Made by a program: the position numbers and the translations under genes. A model generated the notes under the pieces. It did no database searches. It was not told the origin of the DNA and worked only from the letters and a program-made list of their open reading frames with translations. This document shows positions 1-8,419 of a stretch of 32,821 nucleotides of DNA, in pieces. Position 1 is the first letter of the stretch; each line of letters starts with the position of its first letter. Source of the stretch: Rhodoblastus sp. (GTDB lineage: Bacteria > Pseudomonadota > Alphaproteobacteria > Rhizobiales > Beijerinckiaceae); assembly GCF_019449565.1 (NCBI RefSeq), contig NZ_JAGRPM010000047.1, positions 1-32,821 on the forward strand. The letters are read 5' to 3'.

Positions 1-74
1 CCCTGTGAAATCAGCACGTCGACTTGACGAAGCTTGGCGACAATCTCTTCCGGTTTGTGTCTCTTCCCTGCCAT
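1..74 (-). CDS. IS3-family transposase OrfA, N-terminal fragment (cut by window edge)
   Basis: The minus strand reads ATG at 74-72, preceded by GGACAGAAGG as a ribosome-binding site, and opens with MAGKRHKPEEIVAKLRQVDV. This is the start of IS3-family OrfA (helix-turn-helix, Tnp_1/IS911 type), the small DNA-binding partner whose frame is joined to OrfB by -1 frameshifting to give the active DDE transposase. Only 24 codons are in the window. The KxxEEIVxKLRQ pattern is highly typical of the family, so the identification is firm despite the short length. OrfB and the catalytic residues are outside. Confidence 0.85.
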   Translation of the reverse strand, partial: MAGKRHKPEEIVAKLRQVDVLISQ

Positions 75-140
75 CCTTCTGTCCTCCGGCCGGTGCGAAA
101 ACCATACTTCATGGAGGACCACTTTTCAGGGGGCAGACCA
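1..140 (-). mobile_element. IS3-family insertion sequence, left part only
   Basis: The element is read on the minus strand and is cut by the window edge. Its 5' end is placed at about position 140, where the minus strand begins TGGTCTGCCCCCTGAAAAG; a TG start and CA end are usual for IS3-family terminal repeats. About 65 bases further in, the orfA reading frame opens. The other end lies outside the window, so the terminal repeat pair and the target duplication cannot be checked. The exact boundary is inferred. Confidence 0.7.
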
Positions 141-481
141 TGGCCCTGCCTGGCTCGGCGGGACCAAAGCTGGGCTTCCTGATGTATCCGCAAGCTGAAA
201 TTGCTTCGACGCGCCTCGACTGCCTCGATGCGGACGCATTCAAATATTCGATCAGGTCGACCGCGATCTCAATTTGAGCGGAAAAGGCGTCCTGACCCGA
301 AGCAGCGGAAAAGCGCGCACCTGTCACTTCGGTGACCGGTGTGGGACGCAATGAATGACAGCGCGCTCATGCAGGTTTATAATCATTCTTGAGTTCGGAG
401 ATCGCGGAAAAGTCCGATCGAGCCGACTCCGGTTTACCGAAGCCGCGATCTCTCGAGCATAGGGTTCGGGAGGAACTTGCT
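141..481. other. Region between IS end and DUF2189 gene; possible truncated ORF
   Basis: No gene is well supported here. A minus-strand frame opens at a TTG at 351 and runs about 70 codons without a stop into the IS end at 140 (it contains VTGARFSAASGQDAF). It could be the 5' part of a gene cut by the insertion, but it has no ATG, no good ribosome-binding site and no family I recognise. A plus-strand frame over the same bases looks like a shadow. A TTG at 389, in frame with the next gene, would extend that protein by 31 residues but lacks a ribosome-binding site. Confidence 0.3.
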
Positions 482-1342
482 ATGCGGATCAAACATCCCG
501 CCGAGTGGGGCGCTGTGCAGATCGCGGCGACGAGCCACGTTTTGCTTTCGGCTGGTCAAGCGCTCATTCATACCGATGTCGACAGCTCGCTTGCGCCGAT
601 CAACGTGCAACGAATTTCATACGCGGATCTTGGCGATGCGCTCAGGGAGGGCTGGGACGATTTCCTTGCGCTGCGCGACGATGTCGTCTTCCTTTGCCTG
701 ATCTACCCGCTGGCCGGAGTGGCGTTGGCCTATCTTCTTTCCAGCTCCGGCCTGTTGCCATTGATCTTCCCCGTCTTTTCCGGCTTTGCCCTGCTGGGAC
801 CCTTCGCCGCGGTTTGGCTCTATGAAATGAGCCGTAGGCGCGAGCGGGGCGAGACGCTCGCGTGGGCTGAATCGATGCGGGTGTTCACGTCGCCGAATGT
901 CGCCGCGATCTTCAAACTGGGCTTGTTGCTCGCCGTCGTCTTCGCACTCTGGCTGGCGACGGCCATGCAGATCTACGCGCACACGATGGGTCCGAATATG
1001 CCGACGTCCGCGGCGGGGTTCGTCGCAGCTCTCTTTCAAACGACGGGCGGATGGCGGCTGATAGGCTTCGGCGTCGGCGCCGGGTTGATCTTTGCCTTGG
1101 CCGTTCTTTCGATCAGCGTCGTTTCATTTCCGCTACTGCTTGATCGACGCGTCACCGTTTCCACCGCAATCGCGACCTCGGTCCGCGCCATGTGGACGAA
1201 CCCGGGGCCGATGCTGGCATGGGGCTTCATTGTCGCCGTCTCATTGGCTTTGGCGATGGCGCCGGTGTTGGTCGGCTTGATTGTCGTCTTTCCGGTTCTG
1301 GGGCACGCGACATGGCGCCTTTACCGCAAGGTCGTCGCGTAA
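482..1342 (+). CDS. DUF2189 family integral membrane protein
   Basis: The 286-residue protein has a soluble N-terminus (about 1-60) ending in the family-like segment RISYADLGDALREGWDDF, then five or six membrane segments near residues 67-90, 92-115, 145-165, 195-220 and 245-275. The aromatic and glycine pattern around FSGFALLGPFAAVWLYEMSR is typical of DUF2189, whose function is unknown; it is an inner-membrane protein with no catalytic motif. I chose ATG 482 because GGGAGGAA lies seven bases upstream. An in-frame TTG at 389 would add 31 residues that look non-conserved. The gene stands alone, converging on the glutathione S-transferase gene 100 bp away. Confidence 0.8.
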   Translation: MRIKHPAEWGAVQIAATSHVLLSAGQALIHTDVDSSLAPINVQRISYADLGDALREGWDDFLALRDDVVFLCLIYPLAGVALAYLLSSSGLLPLIFPVFSGFALLGPFAAVWLYEMSRRRERGETLAWAESMRVFTSPNVAAIFKLGLLLAVVFALWLATAMQIYAHTMGPNMPTSAAGFVAALFQTTGGWRLIGFGVGAGLIFALAVLSISVVSFPLLLDRRVTVSTAIATSVRAMWTNPGPMLAWGFIVAVSLALAMAPVLVGLIVVFPVLGHATWRLYRKVVA

Positions 1343-1441
1343 GCGGAGAAAAGTGGGCGCTATTGACGGCGCACTATTGACGGTGTTGGTAGCCAGCCGC
1401 CGTCTGGGGCGTGGACGACGTGGCGGAGGGAAACCCAGTGC

Positions 1442-2143
1442 TCAAGCGTCGATGACCTTGCGAAGCGAGGCCTCGATCTGGCCGCCGCAATATGTGTCGC
1501 CATAATCTTGCCGGGCCTTGGCGGACAGCTTGGCCAGCGGCGGCAGATCGGCGATGCGGCGCGTCAGCGCGGCCGTCATCGGCGCTGTTTCTCCAAGGAT
1601 TGCCTCGATCTTGCTGAAACGGTCGGTCATAGTCGACCAAAGCGTGGCTGTCACGATGTCTGCGACGCCCGGCCCCGTACCGCCGAGCAGGAAGCCGGAG
1701 TGCGCCTTCAGGCCGTGGCGGCGGCCGGTCTCTTCCCAGAGCGACATCCACTTCTCCAGGCGCGGAAGGAACTCCTGCCAGCGCTTTTTCGTCCACATCT
1801 CTCGGCCGCCGTCCAGCGTGATCTCGTCGATCAGGTCATTGGCGTCGTTCACGATCTTCATGGTCATGGCGCGCAAGGCGGGGGTGTTCGGCATGAGGTT
1901 CAGAGCCTCGCCCAGATAAAGAATGATGGCCGGCATCTGAGCAATGGCGAAGCCCGCCTTTTTGTCGACGAGCATAGGCGGCCCCATGAACGGGATCGGC
2001 ATATCCTTCACCGGCCCGTTCATCAGCTCCGAGATTGCGGCGTCGCCGCCTTCGGTCCAGTCCTTTCCGGCATAGGCGAGGACGGCGCGCACGAACTGGC
2101 CGCGGAACGGCACAGACCAGTAGTAAAGGGCGTAGTCCGACAT
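1442..2143 (-). CDS. Glutathione S-transferase family protein
   Basis: The 233-residue cytosolic protein begins MSDYALYYWSVPFRGQFVRA. This is the thioredoxin-like N-terminal GST domain, with beta-strand 1 and the loop residues that activate glutathione. An IAQMPAIILYLGE stretch follows; here Q-M-P-A-I replaces the more usual glutathione-binding E-S-x-A-I. Residues from about 90 form the helical C-terminal domain (DANDLIDEI; FLLGGTGPGVADIVTATLW, the N-capping GST motif region with its conserved Asp). Function is likely detoxifying conjugation or peroxide reduction; the substrate is unknown. The frame stays open 55 codons upstream of ATG 2143, but that extension has no family resemblance. Length is normal for the family. 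Confidence 0.85.
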   Translation of the reverse strand: MSDYALYYWSVPFRGQFVRAVLAYAGKDWTEGGDAAISELMNGPVKDMPIPFMGPPMLVDKKAGFAIAQMPAIILYLGEALNLMPNTPALRAMTMKIVNDANDLIDEITLDGGREMWTKKRWQEFLPRLEKWMSLWEETGRRHGLKAHSGFLLGGTGPGVADIVTATLWSTMTDRFSKIEAILGETAPMTAALTRRIADLPPLAKLSAKARQDYGDTYCGGQIEASLRKVIDA

Positions 2144-2397
2144 CTCGAGAGTTCCGAACGTGAAGGGGAACGATCGACAGAGGATTTTGGGGGGCCGAAA
2201 CAGGTACGGCCTGCCCGAGGTGACTCGGAACAGGCCGCTCCTCGTGGCGACTCCGTCCATTTCAGGATCGGCTGGCGTTCTTTCGAATGCCGTTGCGCCA
2301 CTGATCAAACAATGCGCGACGCCAAGGATAGTTCTGCGCCGCCGCAGATTTTTTTGTAGAGCCGCGCATCCGCGCCCGGGCCAGAATGGTCAGGCGA

Positions 2398-2670
2398 TCA
2401 ACTCGCGTGATAGCCGTGACCAGGCTGATCATCCGTTGAACGTCCGGGCTCCTGAGCGTTCAGTTTGCGCTCATGGGCGGCGCGCGCCATAGGCGCCAGC
2501 AACCACGCGACAGGCGCCGATACAAGTAATGACGCTGCGACCACGAAGGGCATCAATGTCATGGCGATGTTTGTGAGCGGAGTCGCTAAAACCAGAACCA
2601 CGCCGATGCCGAAAACGACCGCCTGAACCATCATATAAATCACGATGGCGATTACCGTACGATTTGGCAT
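2398..2670 (-). CDS. Small two-helix membrane protein, unknown function
   Basis: This 90-residue protein starts at ATG 2670, with an excellent AGGAGG site a few bases upstream, which outweighs an upstream in-frame start. It begins MPNRTVIAIVIYMMVQAVVF. Two hydrophobic helices lie near residues 5-27 and 32-58 and are followed by a charged, polar tail (AHERKLNAQEP). Nothing catalytic is visible. It is monocistronic, between the GST gene and the polymerase gene on the same strand. I recall similar small membrane proteins in Hyphomicrobiales but cannot assign a family or function. Confidence 0.7.
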   Translation of the reverse strand: MPNRTVIAIVIYMMVQAVVFGIGVVLVLATPLTNIAMTLMPFVVAASLLVSAPVAWLLAPMARAAHERKLNAQEPGRSTDDQPGHGYHAS

Positions 2671-2763
2671 TTTGTCCTCCTCACGCGCTTTTCGAGCGTT
2701 ATGCAATATAACGCGCAGCGATCCGACCGCGTTCCGCCGAAACTACAGCGCGAGGAAATGAGT

Positions 2764-4050
2764 CTACGCGGCTTGAGTCTCTGCGCTGCTCTTCAAGCGG
2801 CGTTCGCACTCGATGATCGCGATGACGAGCATCAGGAAAAAATTGACGTTGGCGTCGCGGTCCAGCAGCGAGCTTTCGGTGAAATTATGACCTACGCAAA
2901 AGACCAGCAGCGCGATAAGCAACGCGACATTTGCGCGCGGCAGCGTCTTGAGCGTCGCAAGCGTACGCAAGGGACCGAATATCGTCGCGTAAATGACCAG
3001 CAGTAGACCCGGCGCGCCAATTTGCGCGAGCAGATCGAGAAACCCCTGATGGCCGCTTGCCAGGCCGGAAACCCAGTCGTCGCTGTAAAGATAGATCGGG
3101 CCGCTCGGGCCGATGTTCCAGAACGAGCCGTAACCGGAACCGAGCCAAGGATGTTCAGCGATATATTGCGTGAGCAGAGGCCAGATCTGCACACGCCCCG
3201 TCAGCGCGTCGGGCGAGTCGAAGGCGGCGGCGATCGTCTCCTGATTGGCGATGATCGCGATCGCCGCGACTACCGCCGCCGCCGCCAGCGAAAACCTCAA
3301 TGCACGCGGACGCGCGCTGTAATATTTCGCGTAAATGACGCCGCCGAGGATTGAAGGCAAGAGCAGGCCAATCGACGTTTTTGAGTTGGCGCCCCAGAGA
3401 AAGAACGCGGCCGCCGCGAGCGCTGCAATGCGCGCCCATCGCCCCAGTTTGACGGGGTTGAACCAGCAGAGCAGAAAGGTGAAAGCGGTCACCGAACCCG
3501 CGAAATTCTTGTGCAGCATAAGGCCGCGCCAGTCGCCCGCAAGGTCGCTTTCGATTTCGTTGGAATGATGAACGCCGATGGCTGGGACGAGCACGACGAC
3601 AAGCAGATTCGCGGCCAGTAGCGCAATGCAGACCCTCGTCACGATTCGCAACGTCGTTTCTGTCCTCAGCAGCGATACCGCCAGAAATTCGGTGAAGATG
3701 ATCATCGTCGTCAGCGCGATGCGGCGAATGGCGACATCCGGGACATTCGACCAAGAGACGCTGAGCCAGCACCAGGCCAGCGCCACCGTCAGCGCGAGGG
3801 GCAGGACCAGCAAGCGCCGGGGATTCTGAAGCGGCTTCGCCAGCGCGACTGCCGCAAAGAAAAAGGCCAGGAAAGTCGCTTGCCGCAGCGAGTTGCCGTC
3901 GGCGGTCGAGGTCGAGACGTTTTCAAGTGTGATGACGCCGCCGGCCAGCACGAACGCGACGAAGCATCCAAAGAGAAGCACGGTCGTCCGAACGCTCTCG
4001 CTCGCGGATGGCGTCGCCGCCCATTCGCCCCGCGCCGGTTGCGACGTCAT
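2764..4050 (-). CDS. O-antigen ligase / Wzy-type exopolysaccharide polymerase (ExoQ-like)
   Basis: This 428-residue polytopic inner-membrane protein has about ten to twelve hydrophobic segments. The Wzy_C (O-antigen ligase/polymerase) signatures are present in order: DWRGLMLHKNFAGSV (large periplasmic loop), GRVQIWPLLTQYI, HPWLGSGYGSFWNI and SGHQGFLDLLAQIGAPGLLL. Such enzymes join undecaprenyl-linked repeat units or ligate them to an acceptor. Beside a chain-length regulator and an initiating transferase, polymerase is the likelier role. ATG 4050 is preferred because GAAGGGG lies six bases before it; an upstream TTG at 4065 overlaps the wecG stop. It is the last gene of the leftward wzz-wecG-wzy operon, 11 bases after wecG. 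Confidence 0.85.
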   Translation of the reverse strand: MTSQPARGEWAATPSASESVRTTVLLFGCFVAFVLAGGVITLENVSTSTADGNSLRQATFLAFFFAAVALAKPLQNPRRLLVLPLALTVALAWCWLSVSWSNVPDVAIRRIALTTMIIFTEFLAVSLLRTETTLRIVTRVCIALLAANLLVVVLVPAIGVHHSNEIESDLAGDWRGLMLHKNFAGSVTAFTFLLCWFNPVKLGRWARIAALAAAAFFLWGANSKTSIGLLLPSILGGVIYAKYYSARPRALRFSLAAAAVVAAIAIIANQETIAAAFDSPDALTGRVQIWPLLTQYIAEHPWLGSGYGSFWNIGPSGPIYLYSDDWVSGLASGHQGFLDLLAQIGAPGLLLVIYATIFGPLRTLATLKTLPRANVALLIALLVFCVGHNFTESSLLDRDANVNFFLMLVIAIIECERRLKSSAETQAA

Positions 4051-4061
4051 AGGCAACCCCT

Positions 4062-4901
4062 TCAATTTCCGGTTCCCAAACGCGCTTTCACGCGGACCTC
4101 ATCGAGCGATAGCGCCGCAGCGCCGCGCTTCGTCCCGGCCGGACCGGCAGTGGCGCCCTCGCCAAAGATCAGGCTTGCGGTCAATTTCGCCAGGAAGCGG
4201 GGATATTGGACGACGTAACGGCGACCGAGGCGTCGCGGCTCCCGCCAGATGCGATAGGCCCAGCGTAGTTGCAGGCGGTCCGCGATCCGTGGATAATATT
4301 GAAAGCCGCCATTGAGCTGGTCGAGATAGCCGCCGCAGGTAAAACCAAAGCCTTTCCAGCCTTTGGCGCGCAAACTCAGGAGATGCTCTTCCTGCGCTCC
4401 CGCGCCCATGCCGCAGATTACGACATCCGGCGCGCGTTCCACGATGAAGTCCGTCTTGGCCTCCATGTCCCCATAGCCATCCAGCGCATCGATGACGCGG
4501 AGCGTCGGGAAGCGTTCAAGAAGACGGCGGCGGGCGGCGGCGGCCACTCCGGGACGGCCGCCAACGAGCATGATGCTGCTGCGCTGGTGCGCAAGCGCCG
4601 ACAACACGGGCGGCGCAAGGGAGGTCGAGTCGAAACTGACCCGCGCCGCTCGGCGCCCGGAAAGCCATTGCGCCGCCTTGGCGAAGGCAATTCCGTCCGG
4701 AAGAACCAGATCGAAATCGAGAAGATTGTTTTTGTAACCCGCATTGGAATCGGCGACAGAAATTGAAGACGGATTGACGAAGGTCGTGAGCAGCGGCCGG
4801 CGCTCCTGAATGCGACGCACGACGAAACGGACGACATCTTCCAGTTCGTCGGCGAACACGGTGGGAAAGCCGAGTACGGAGGCGCGCAATAATGTCGCCA
4901 T
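4062..4901 (-). CDS. WecG/TagA/CpsF family glycosyltransferase (GT26)
   Basis: This 279-residue protein transfers a sugar to a polyprenyl-diphosphate-linked intermediate on the cytosolic face of the membrane. GT26 features in order: TTFVNPSSISVADSN (about 39-53), the DLVLPDGIAFAKA motif with Asp69 (the family's proposed catalytic Asp in PDG), a nucleotide-binding-like MLVGGRPGVAAAAR, DVVICGMGAGAQEEHLL (equivalent of the GxPxQE motif) and FTCGGYLDQLNGG. The start has a good GGAGG site. It lies between wzz (24 bases upstream) and the polymerase (11 bases downstream), so it is probably co-transcribed. Sugar specificity cannot be read from sequence. Confidence 0.88.
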   Translation of the reverse strand: MATLLRASVLGFPTVFADELEDVVRFVVRRIQERRPLLTTFVNPSSISVADSNAGYKNNLLDFDLVLPDGIAFAKAAQWLSGRRAARVSFDSTSLAPPVLSALAHQRSSIMLVGGRPGVAAAARRRLLERFPTLRVIDALDGYGDMEAKTDFIVERAPDVVICGMGAGAQEEHLLSLRAKGWKGFGFTCGGYLDQLNGGFQYYPRIADRLQLRWAYRIWREPRRLGRRYVVQYPRFLAKLTASLIFGEGATAGPAGTKRGAAALSLDEVRVKARLGTGN

Positions 4902-4925
4902 AGCAAATCCTCCAGGTTGAAGCGG

Positions 4926-6449
4926 TCAGATTTCGCTCTGCCTGATCCAGGAAATTTTGGCGTTGGCTGGATCGGCGGCAGGCCGCGGAGCCGGCTCAGC
5001 TGGGGTAGCCGTCTCGGTTGGAGCGCGAAATCGCCGTTTCCTGGACCGGGTTTCGGCGTAAAACGGCACGGCGATGGACGCCGCGAAAGACAGCGCGAGC
5101 ACGCCCGCCAGCGAAAGGCCATAGTGAGGGAAAGCGGGATCGACCGGCGCAACCGCGCGCTGAACGATCTTGACTGGCGATATTTTCGCCAGGTTGAGGC
5201 TGGAGGCGATTTTCTCCTCGACCGTCCGGCGCGCGTAGCTTCCGGCGTTTTCGGTCGCCTGCTGGACCGCGCGCTGAAGCCGCGCGAATTCGCCCGCTTT
5301 TCCGGCGAGGTCGTTGAGCTCCTGGTTCAATTGAGCGAGCTGGTCGCGCTGGTCGCGCTCCAGCTTGGTCAGCCCTTCAATCTCGGCGTTGAGCTTGAGC
5401 AGTTCGACGAGAGCCTCCTGATAGACCTTGACCATCAGAATCGGCGGATCCGCCGATTTGGGCAGGTTTTCCTGGATCGTCGTCGTCGATTTTTGCTTGG
5501 CGCCGAGGTCGTTGATAATCGCACTGACGAAGGGGGATTGCGTCACGGGCTTGAGGCGGACGAGCTGCGTCGTAAGCGCCTCCCGCCGTCCCGTCTTGTC
5601 GGCAATGACGCCATGCGTCACGGCCAACGCAGCGGCGAGATCATTGGCGCGTTTCAACAAAAGGCTGTTCTGCTCTTCGGCCGAATAAGTATGCGTGGTG
5701 GCGGAAAATTTCCGAAGCTCGTCGGTTGCGCGTTTGACCTCATCTTCGAAATGCCTGGTCTGCGCCTGGTAGAAATTCGCCGCTTCGGGCTGGTCGAGCA
5801 CGCTGAGCTGCTTGTTGATCGCTTCGGATGCAATGACGTTGGCGAATTCGGCGGCGACCGCGGCGTCCGCATGCCGAAACGTGATCGTCACCAAATCGGA
5901 ATTGGGCTCGACATGGACGGTCAAGGCTTTGCTGACGCGGCTGACGGCCCGCCTGAGCCAACGATCCGGAGATATCGAGCCTGTCGGAGTGGAATCCAAG
6001 GTCGCCCCGAACCGCTCCGCCACTCTCGTTTCGGCGTTCGCCTGACCCTTCAGCATGGCGGCATGATCGGCAAGCCAGGTGATTGCGTCCGCGCGCGCCG
6101 TCGGCCAGTACGACGGGCTATCTCCGTCGACCGTCTCTCGGCCGATTAGGCGCGGCAGCCCGACAGCGACGATCGCATCGGACACCACCTTCTCGCTGCC
6201 GGCGATGAGGGCGAGCGAGTTCAACGCATTTTTATGCACCGAATCAAGGTTATGATCGCCCTTCTCGTTGCCGACCATCAATATGGCGCTGGCATCATAT
6301 TTCGGCGTCAAGATCAGCAATACGCCAAGTGAAAGGCAACCAACAGCGGCATAGGCTGTAAACGATAGCAACTTTCGCTTTTTGACGGCAGACAGCACTG
6401 AATTTATGTTTATATCGTCAAATGCGCCTGCGTTGTGAAGTATATTCAT
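4926..6449 (-). CDS. Wzz/GumC-type polysaccharide chain-length determinant
   Basis: This 507-residue inner-membrane protein has the layout of polysaccharide co-polymerases: a short cytosolic N-terminus, a first membrane helix at about residues 28-50, a long helical periplasmic domain rich in charged heptads (LNAEIEGLTKLERDQRDQLA, coiled coil), a Pro/Gly-rich segment (APVDPAFPHYGLSLAGV) leading into the second helix, and a Pro/Ala-rich cytosolic tail. It lacks the C-terminal BY-kinase domain of ExoP/Wzc, so it resembles GumC-like proteins that work with a separate kinase or none. ATG 6449 is chosen; an upstream TTG (6506) is open but in AT-rich non-coding-like DNA. It is the first gene of the leftward operon. 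Confidence 0.85.
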   Translation of the reverse strand: MNILHNAGAFDDININSVLSAVKKRKLLSFTAYAAVGCLSLGVLLILTPKYDASAILMVGNEKGDHNLDSVHKNALNSLALIAGSEKVVSDAIVAVGLPRLIGRETVDGDSPSYWPTARADAITWLADHAAMLKGQANAETRVAERFGATLDSTPTGSISPDRWLRRAVSRVSKALTVHVEPNSDLVTITFRHADAAVAAEFANVIASEAINKQLSVLDQPEAANFYQAQTRHFEDEVKRATDELRKFSATTHTYSAEEQNSLLLKRANDLAAALAVTHGVIADKTGRREALTTQLVRLKPVTQSPFVSAIINDLGAKQKSTTTIQENLPKSADPPILMVKVYQEALVELLKLNAEIEGLTKLERDQRDQLAQLNQELNDLAGKAGEFARLQRAVQQATENAGSYARRTVEEKIASSLNLAKISPVKIVQRAVAPVDPAFPHYGLSLAGVLALSFAASIAVPFYAETRSRKRRFRAPTETATPAEPAPRPAADPANAKISWIRQSEI

Positions 6450-6557
6450 GCCGAAAGCCACCGTTTCTTGTTGAATATTGCAAGATATTGCCGCATTATC
6501 TATCAATTTTCTGAATAATAAACGTGAATATCGTCATAGATTTAGATACAACGGCCA

Positions 6558-6765
6558 AACGTCCCGCACCAGAGACTCCCGACGGTCTGGCGCCGCCGCG
6601 CGCGATGTCGCCGACGTCAAACGGGTCGCACACCAGTGCAGCCATGCCGCCTGAAGCCGTCCTGACAGCTTCGATTTGCGACGGAACATTGGGGCCATCT
6701 CGTCGGAGTAACTTTTTCCCGAGGCCATTGGTTCCATCCGTCACCATAACCAACAGCTTTGCCAA
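6558..6765 (-). pseudogene. Probable remnant of an NAD(P)-binding epimerase/SDR gene (5' part)
   Basis: The minus-strand frame reads KLLVMVTDGTNGLGKKLLRR, close to the Rossmann start VTGATGxxGxxL of atypical short-chain dehydrogenases and NAD-dependent epimerases. Further on, GGMAALVCDPFDVGDIARG and ARPSGV resemble the second half of such a domain (GAEPVVxDxFDxxAL and ARPDVV). The first Gly of the dinucleotide motif is Asp, the helix and strand between the two blocks are shortened, and the frame ends without the catalytic YxxxK region. I read it as a decayed fragment, perhaps of a nucleotide-sugar enzyme once part of the locus. It could still be chance similarity. Confidence 0.4.
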
Positions 6766-6925
6766 AGTCTAAGCGTAGCCGTAATCACATTTTTTTGAGT
6801 TGCTGCGCCGCACAATGACCATAATTTTGAAGATCATTTTATTCAGCTTGCTGGACTATGCGCTTTTAAAACCGGAACTAACACGGATATTAACGAGTTT
6901 GTATTCTGACTCATACCGACGCAGA

Positions 6926-6931
6926 TATAAT
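6926..6931 (+). promoter_or_regulatory. Candidate -10 element for the wbaP-like gene
   Basis: A perfect TATAAT lies 16 bases before ATG 6948. The -35 region is poor (TTCTGA or ATTCTG at 16-17 bp spacing). If it is used, the leader before ATG 6948 would be only about ten bases with no ribosome-binding site. That would favour one of the later in-frame starts (6963, 6978 or 7041). Confidence 0.35.
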
Positions 6932-6947
6932 AATTCCACTGAAATCT

Positions 6948-8405
6948 ATGCAGGCGGCCAAGATGCGAGAAATAGAAATGCGACGGCCGGGAAAAGCGAA
7001 CGCCCTGCCAGCGATAGGCGCCGAACGCGACCGAAAGCGAATGTTTCTTGAAAACTACGTCGCCATCATCATGGCGACAGATTTAGCCAGCATCGGCATT
7101 GGCGGCTTATGGCAACGGACTGTCGAAATTGGTTATTTTAAATATTTTAATGAGGCGCTGAACGCGCAGGCTGCGGTTATCGCGATCACGATCTGTCTGT
7201 TCGCGCTTGTTTCGCAAATTTTCAATGCCTATCGCGTGCGCAACATTCTTGATCGAAGCTCGGTCTCGCGCCCCATCGCTGCGATCGTCGCGACGTTTGG
7301 TCTTTTGATTCTTATCGGCGTGGCGACGAAGACCTCGGAAAATTACTCACGCCTCTGGTTTTTTTCTTGGCTTGCAAGCGCCCTAGCGCTCACGGTCGCC
7401 CTGCGACTCCTGATCCAGACCGCGGCTCGGAGGAAACTCGCCGCTGGCGGTTATGTTTACCGCGCCCTGTCGGTCGGCCTTTACGCCGACCCCTTGTCCG
7501 GTTCCGATATCTCGGAATTTTCGCGTGGCCAGGCGATCCTCATCGACGAGATCAGATTTAATCGGCTTGAGGAAATGGATCAGCTCGCCCAAACGATCGC
7601 TCACAAGCATGTCGATGTGGTCTACCATACCGCGCCATGGGTCGACTGCCCGCTGCTTCTGCAAAAACTCCGCAAATTCAATGATCTTGCTGCGGAAATC
7701 TATGTCGTGCCTGTCGATCCGCGGATGCGGACCAACGACCTCGACCCGGTTTCGCTGGGCGGCCGCTTGTCTTTGCATGCAGCCGCCCGCCCCATCGCCG
7801 GATGGGCGCTGTGGAGAAAGCGGGCTCTCGATGTTTGCGTCGCGTCTTTCGCGCTCGCGCTATTTGCGCCGGTGATGGCTTTGGTCGCACTCGCGATCAG
7901 GCTGGAAAGCCCCGGGGCGGCGCTGTTTCGCCAGCAGCGGGTCGGCGTCAATGGACGACATTTCGAAGTTTTGAAGTTTCGTTCCATGCGAATCGAGGCG
8001 ACCGACGCGCTCGCGACCCGGCAAACCTCGCGCAACGACGATCGCGTCACACGAGTCGGGCGCATCATCCGTCGCCTCAGCTTCGACGAGCTGCCGCAAT
8101 TGATCAATGTTCTGCGCGGGGACATGTCCATTGTCGGGCCGCGCCCGCACGCCCCTGGAACCACGGCCAATGGCGAGGCTTTGCGAGACGTATGCGACGA
8201 TTACGCCGCGCGCCATCGTGTGATGCCGGGCCTCACCGGTTTGGCACAGGTCAACGGATTTCGCGGCGAGCTGGACACGGTCGACAAAGCCAGGAGCCGC
8301 GTCGCCTATGACCTCGCCTATATCGAAAACTGGTCGCTCTGGCTCGATTTGAAGATCATTTTTCGGACGGCGGCGCTGCTCGTTTACGACAAATCGGCCT
8401 ATTGA
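6948..8405 (+). CDS. Polyprenyl-phosphate glycosyl-1-phosphate transferase (WbaP/ExoY type)
   Basis: This enzyme starts a polysaccharide repeat unit by moving a sugar-1-phosphate from a nucleotide sugar to undecaprenyl phosphate at the inner membrane. The 485-residue protein has about four N-terminal membrane segments (35-58, 73-95, 108-127, 137-158), a CoA-binding-like middle domain (about 170-270), another membrane segment (295-318) and the C-terminal bacterial sugar-transferase catalytic domain. That domain shows RVGVNGRHFEVLKFRSM, the signature RRLSFDELPQLINVLRGDMS, and VGPRP (377-400, with the Asp-Glu pair), then MPGLTGLAQVNGFRG. Family length is normal. The start is uncertain: ATG 6948, 6963, 6978 or 7041. 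It overlaps nothing; the acyltransferase gene follows by 14 bases. Confidence 0.88.
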   Translation: MQAAKMREIEMRRPGKANALPAIGAERDRKRMFLENYVAIIMATDLASIGIGGLWQRTVEIGYFKYFNEALNAQAAVIAITICLFALVSQIFNAYRVRNILDRSSVSRPIAAIVATFGLLILIGVATKTSENYSRLWFFSWLASALALTVALRLLIQTAARRKLAAGGYVYRALSVGLYADPLSGSDISEFSRGQAILIDEIRFNRLEEMDQLAQTIAHKHVDVVYHTAPWVDCPLLLQKLRKFNDLAAEIYVVPVDPRMRTNDLDPVSLGGRLSLHAAARPIAGWALWRKRALDVCVASFALALFAPVMALVALAIRLESPGAALFRQQRVGVNGRHFEVLKFRSMRIEATDALATRQTSRNDDRVTRVGRIIRRLSFDELPQLINVLRGDMSIVGPRPHAPGTTANGEALRDVCDDYAARHRVMPGLTGLAQVNGFRGELDTVDKARSRVAYDLAYIENWSLWLDLKIIFRTAALLVYDKSAY

Positions 8406-8419
8406 GGCGGCGCCGCGCG

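Larger units (their letters stand above)
6450..6947. other. Divergent intergenic region of the exopolysaccharide locus
   Basis: About 500 bp separate the two divergent arms. The flanks (6450-6540 and 6770-6947) are very AT-rich for this genome, while 6550-6760 has normal GC and carries a decayed coding fragment (annotated separately). Both arms must be transcribed from here. A TATAAT at 6926-6931 is the only strong promoter-like element I see. AT-rich leaders between exopolysaccharide genes often bind repressors such as MucR/Ros in Hyphomicrobiales, but no specific operator can be named. Confidence 0.5.

Noticed and set aside
1360..1383. Two copies of CTATTGACGG 14 bp apart after the DUF2189 gene
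   Set aside because: Only two short copies in a convergent spacer; probably a local slippage duplication without function.
1508..2359. Long plus-strand ORF opposite the glutathione S-transferase gene
   Set aside because: It is the antisense shadow of a clear GST gene, rich in Arg, Gly and His without any domain pattern; GC-rich DNA keeps opposite frames open.
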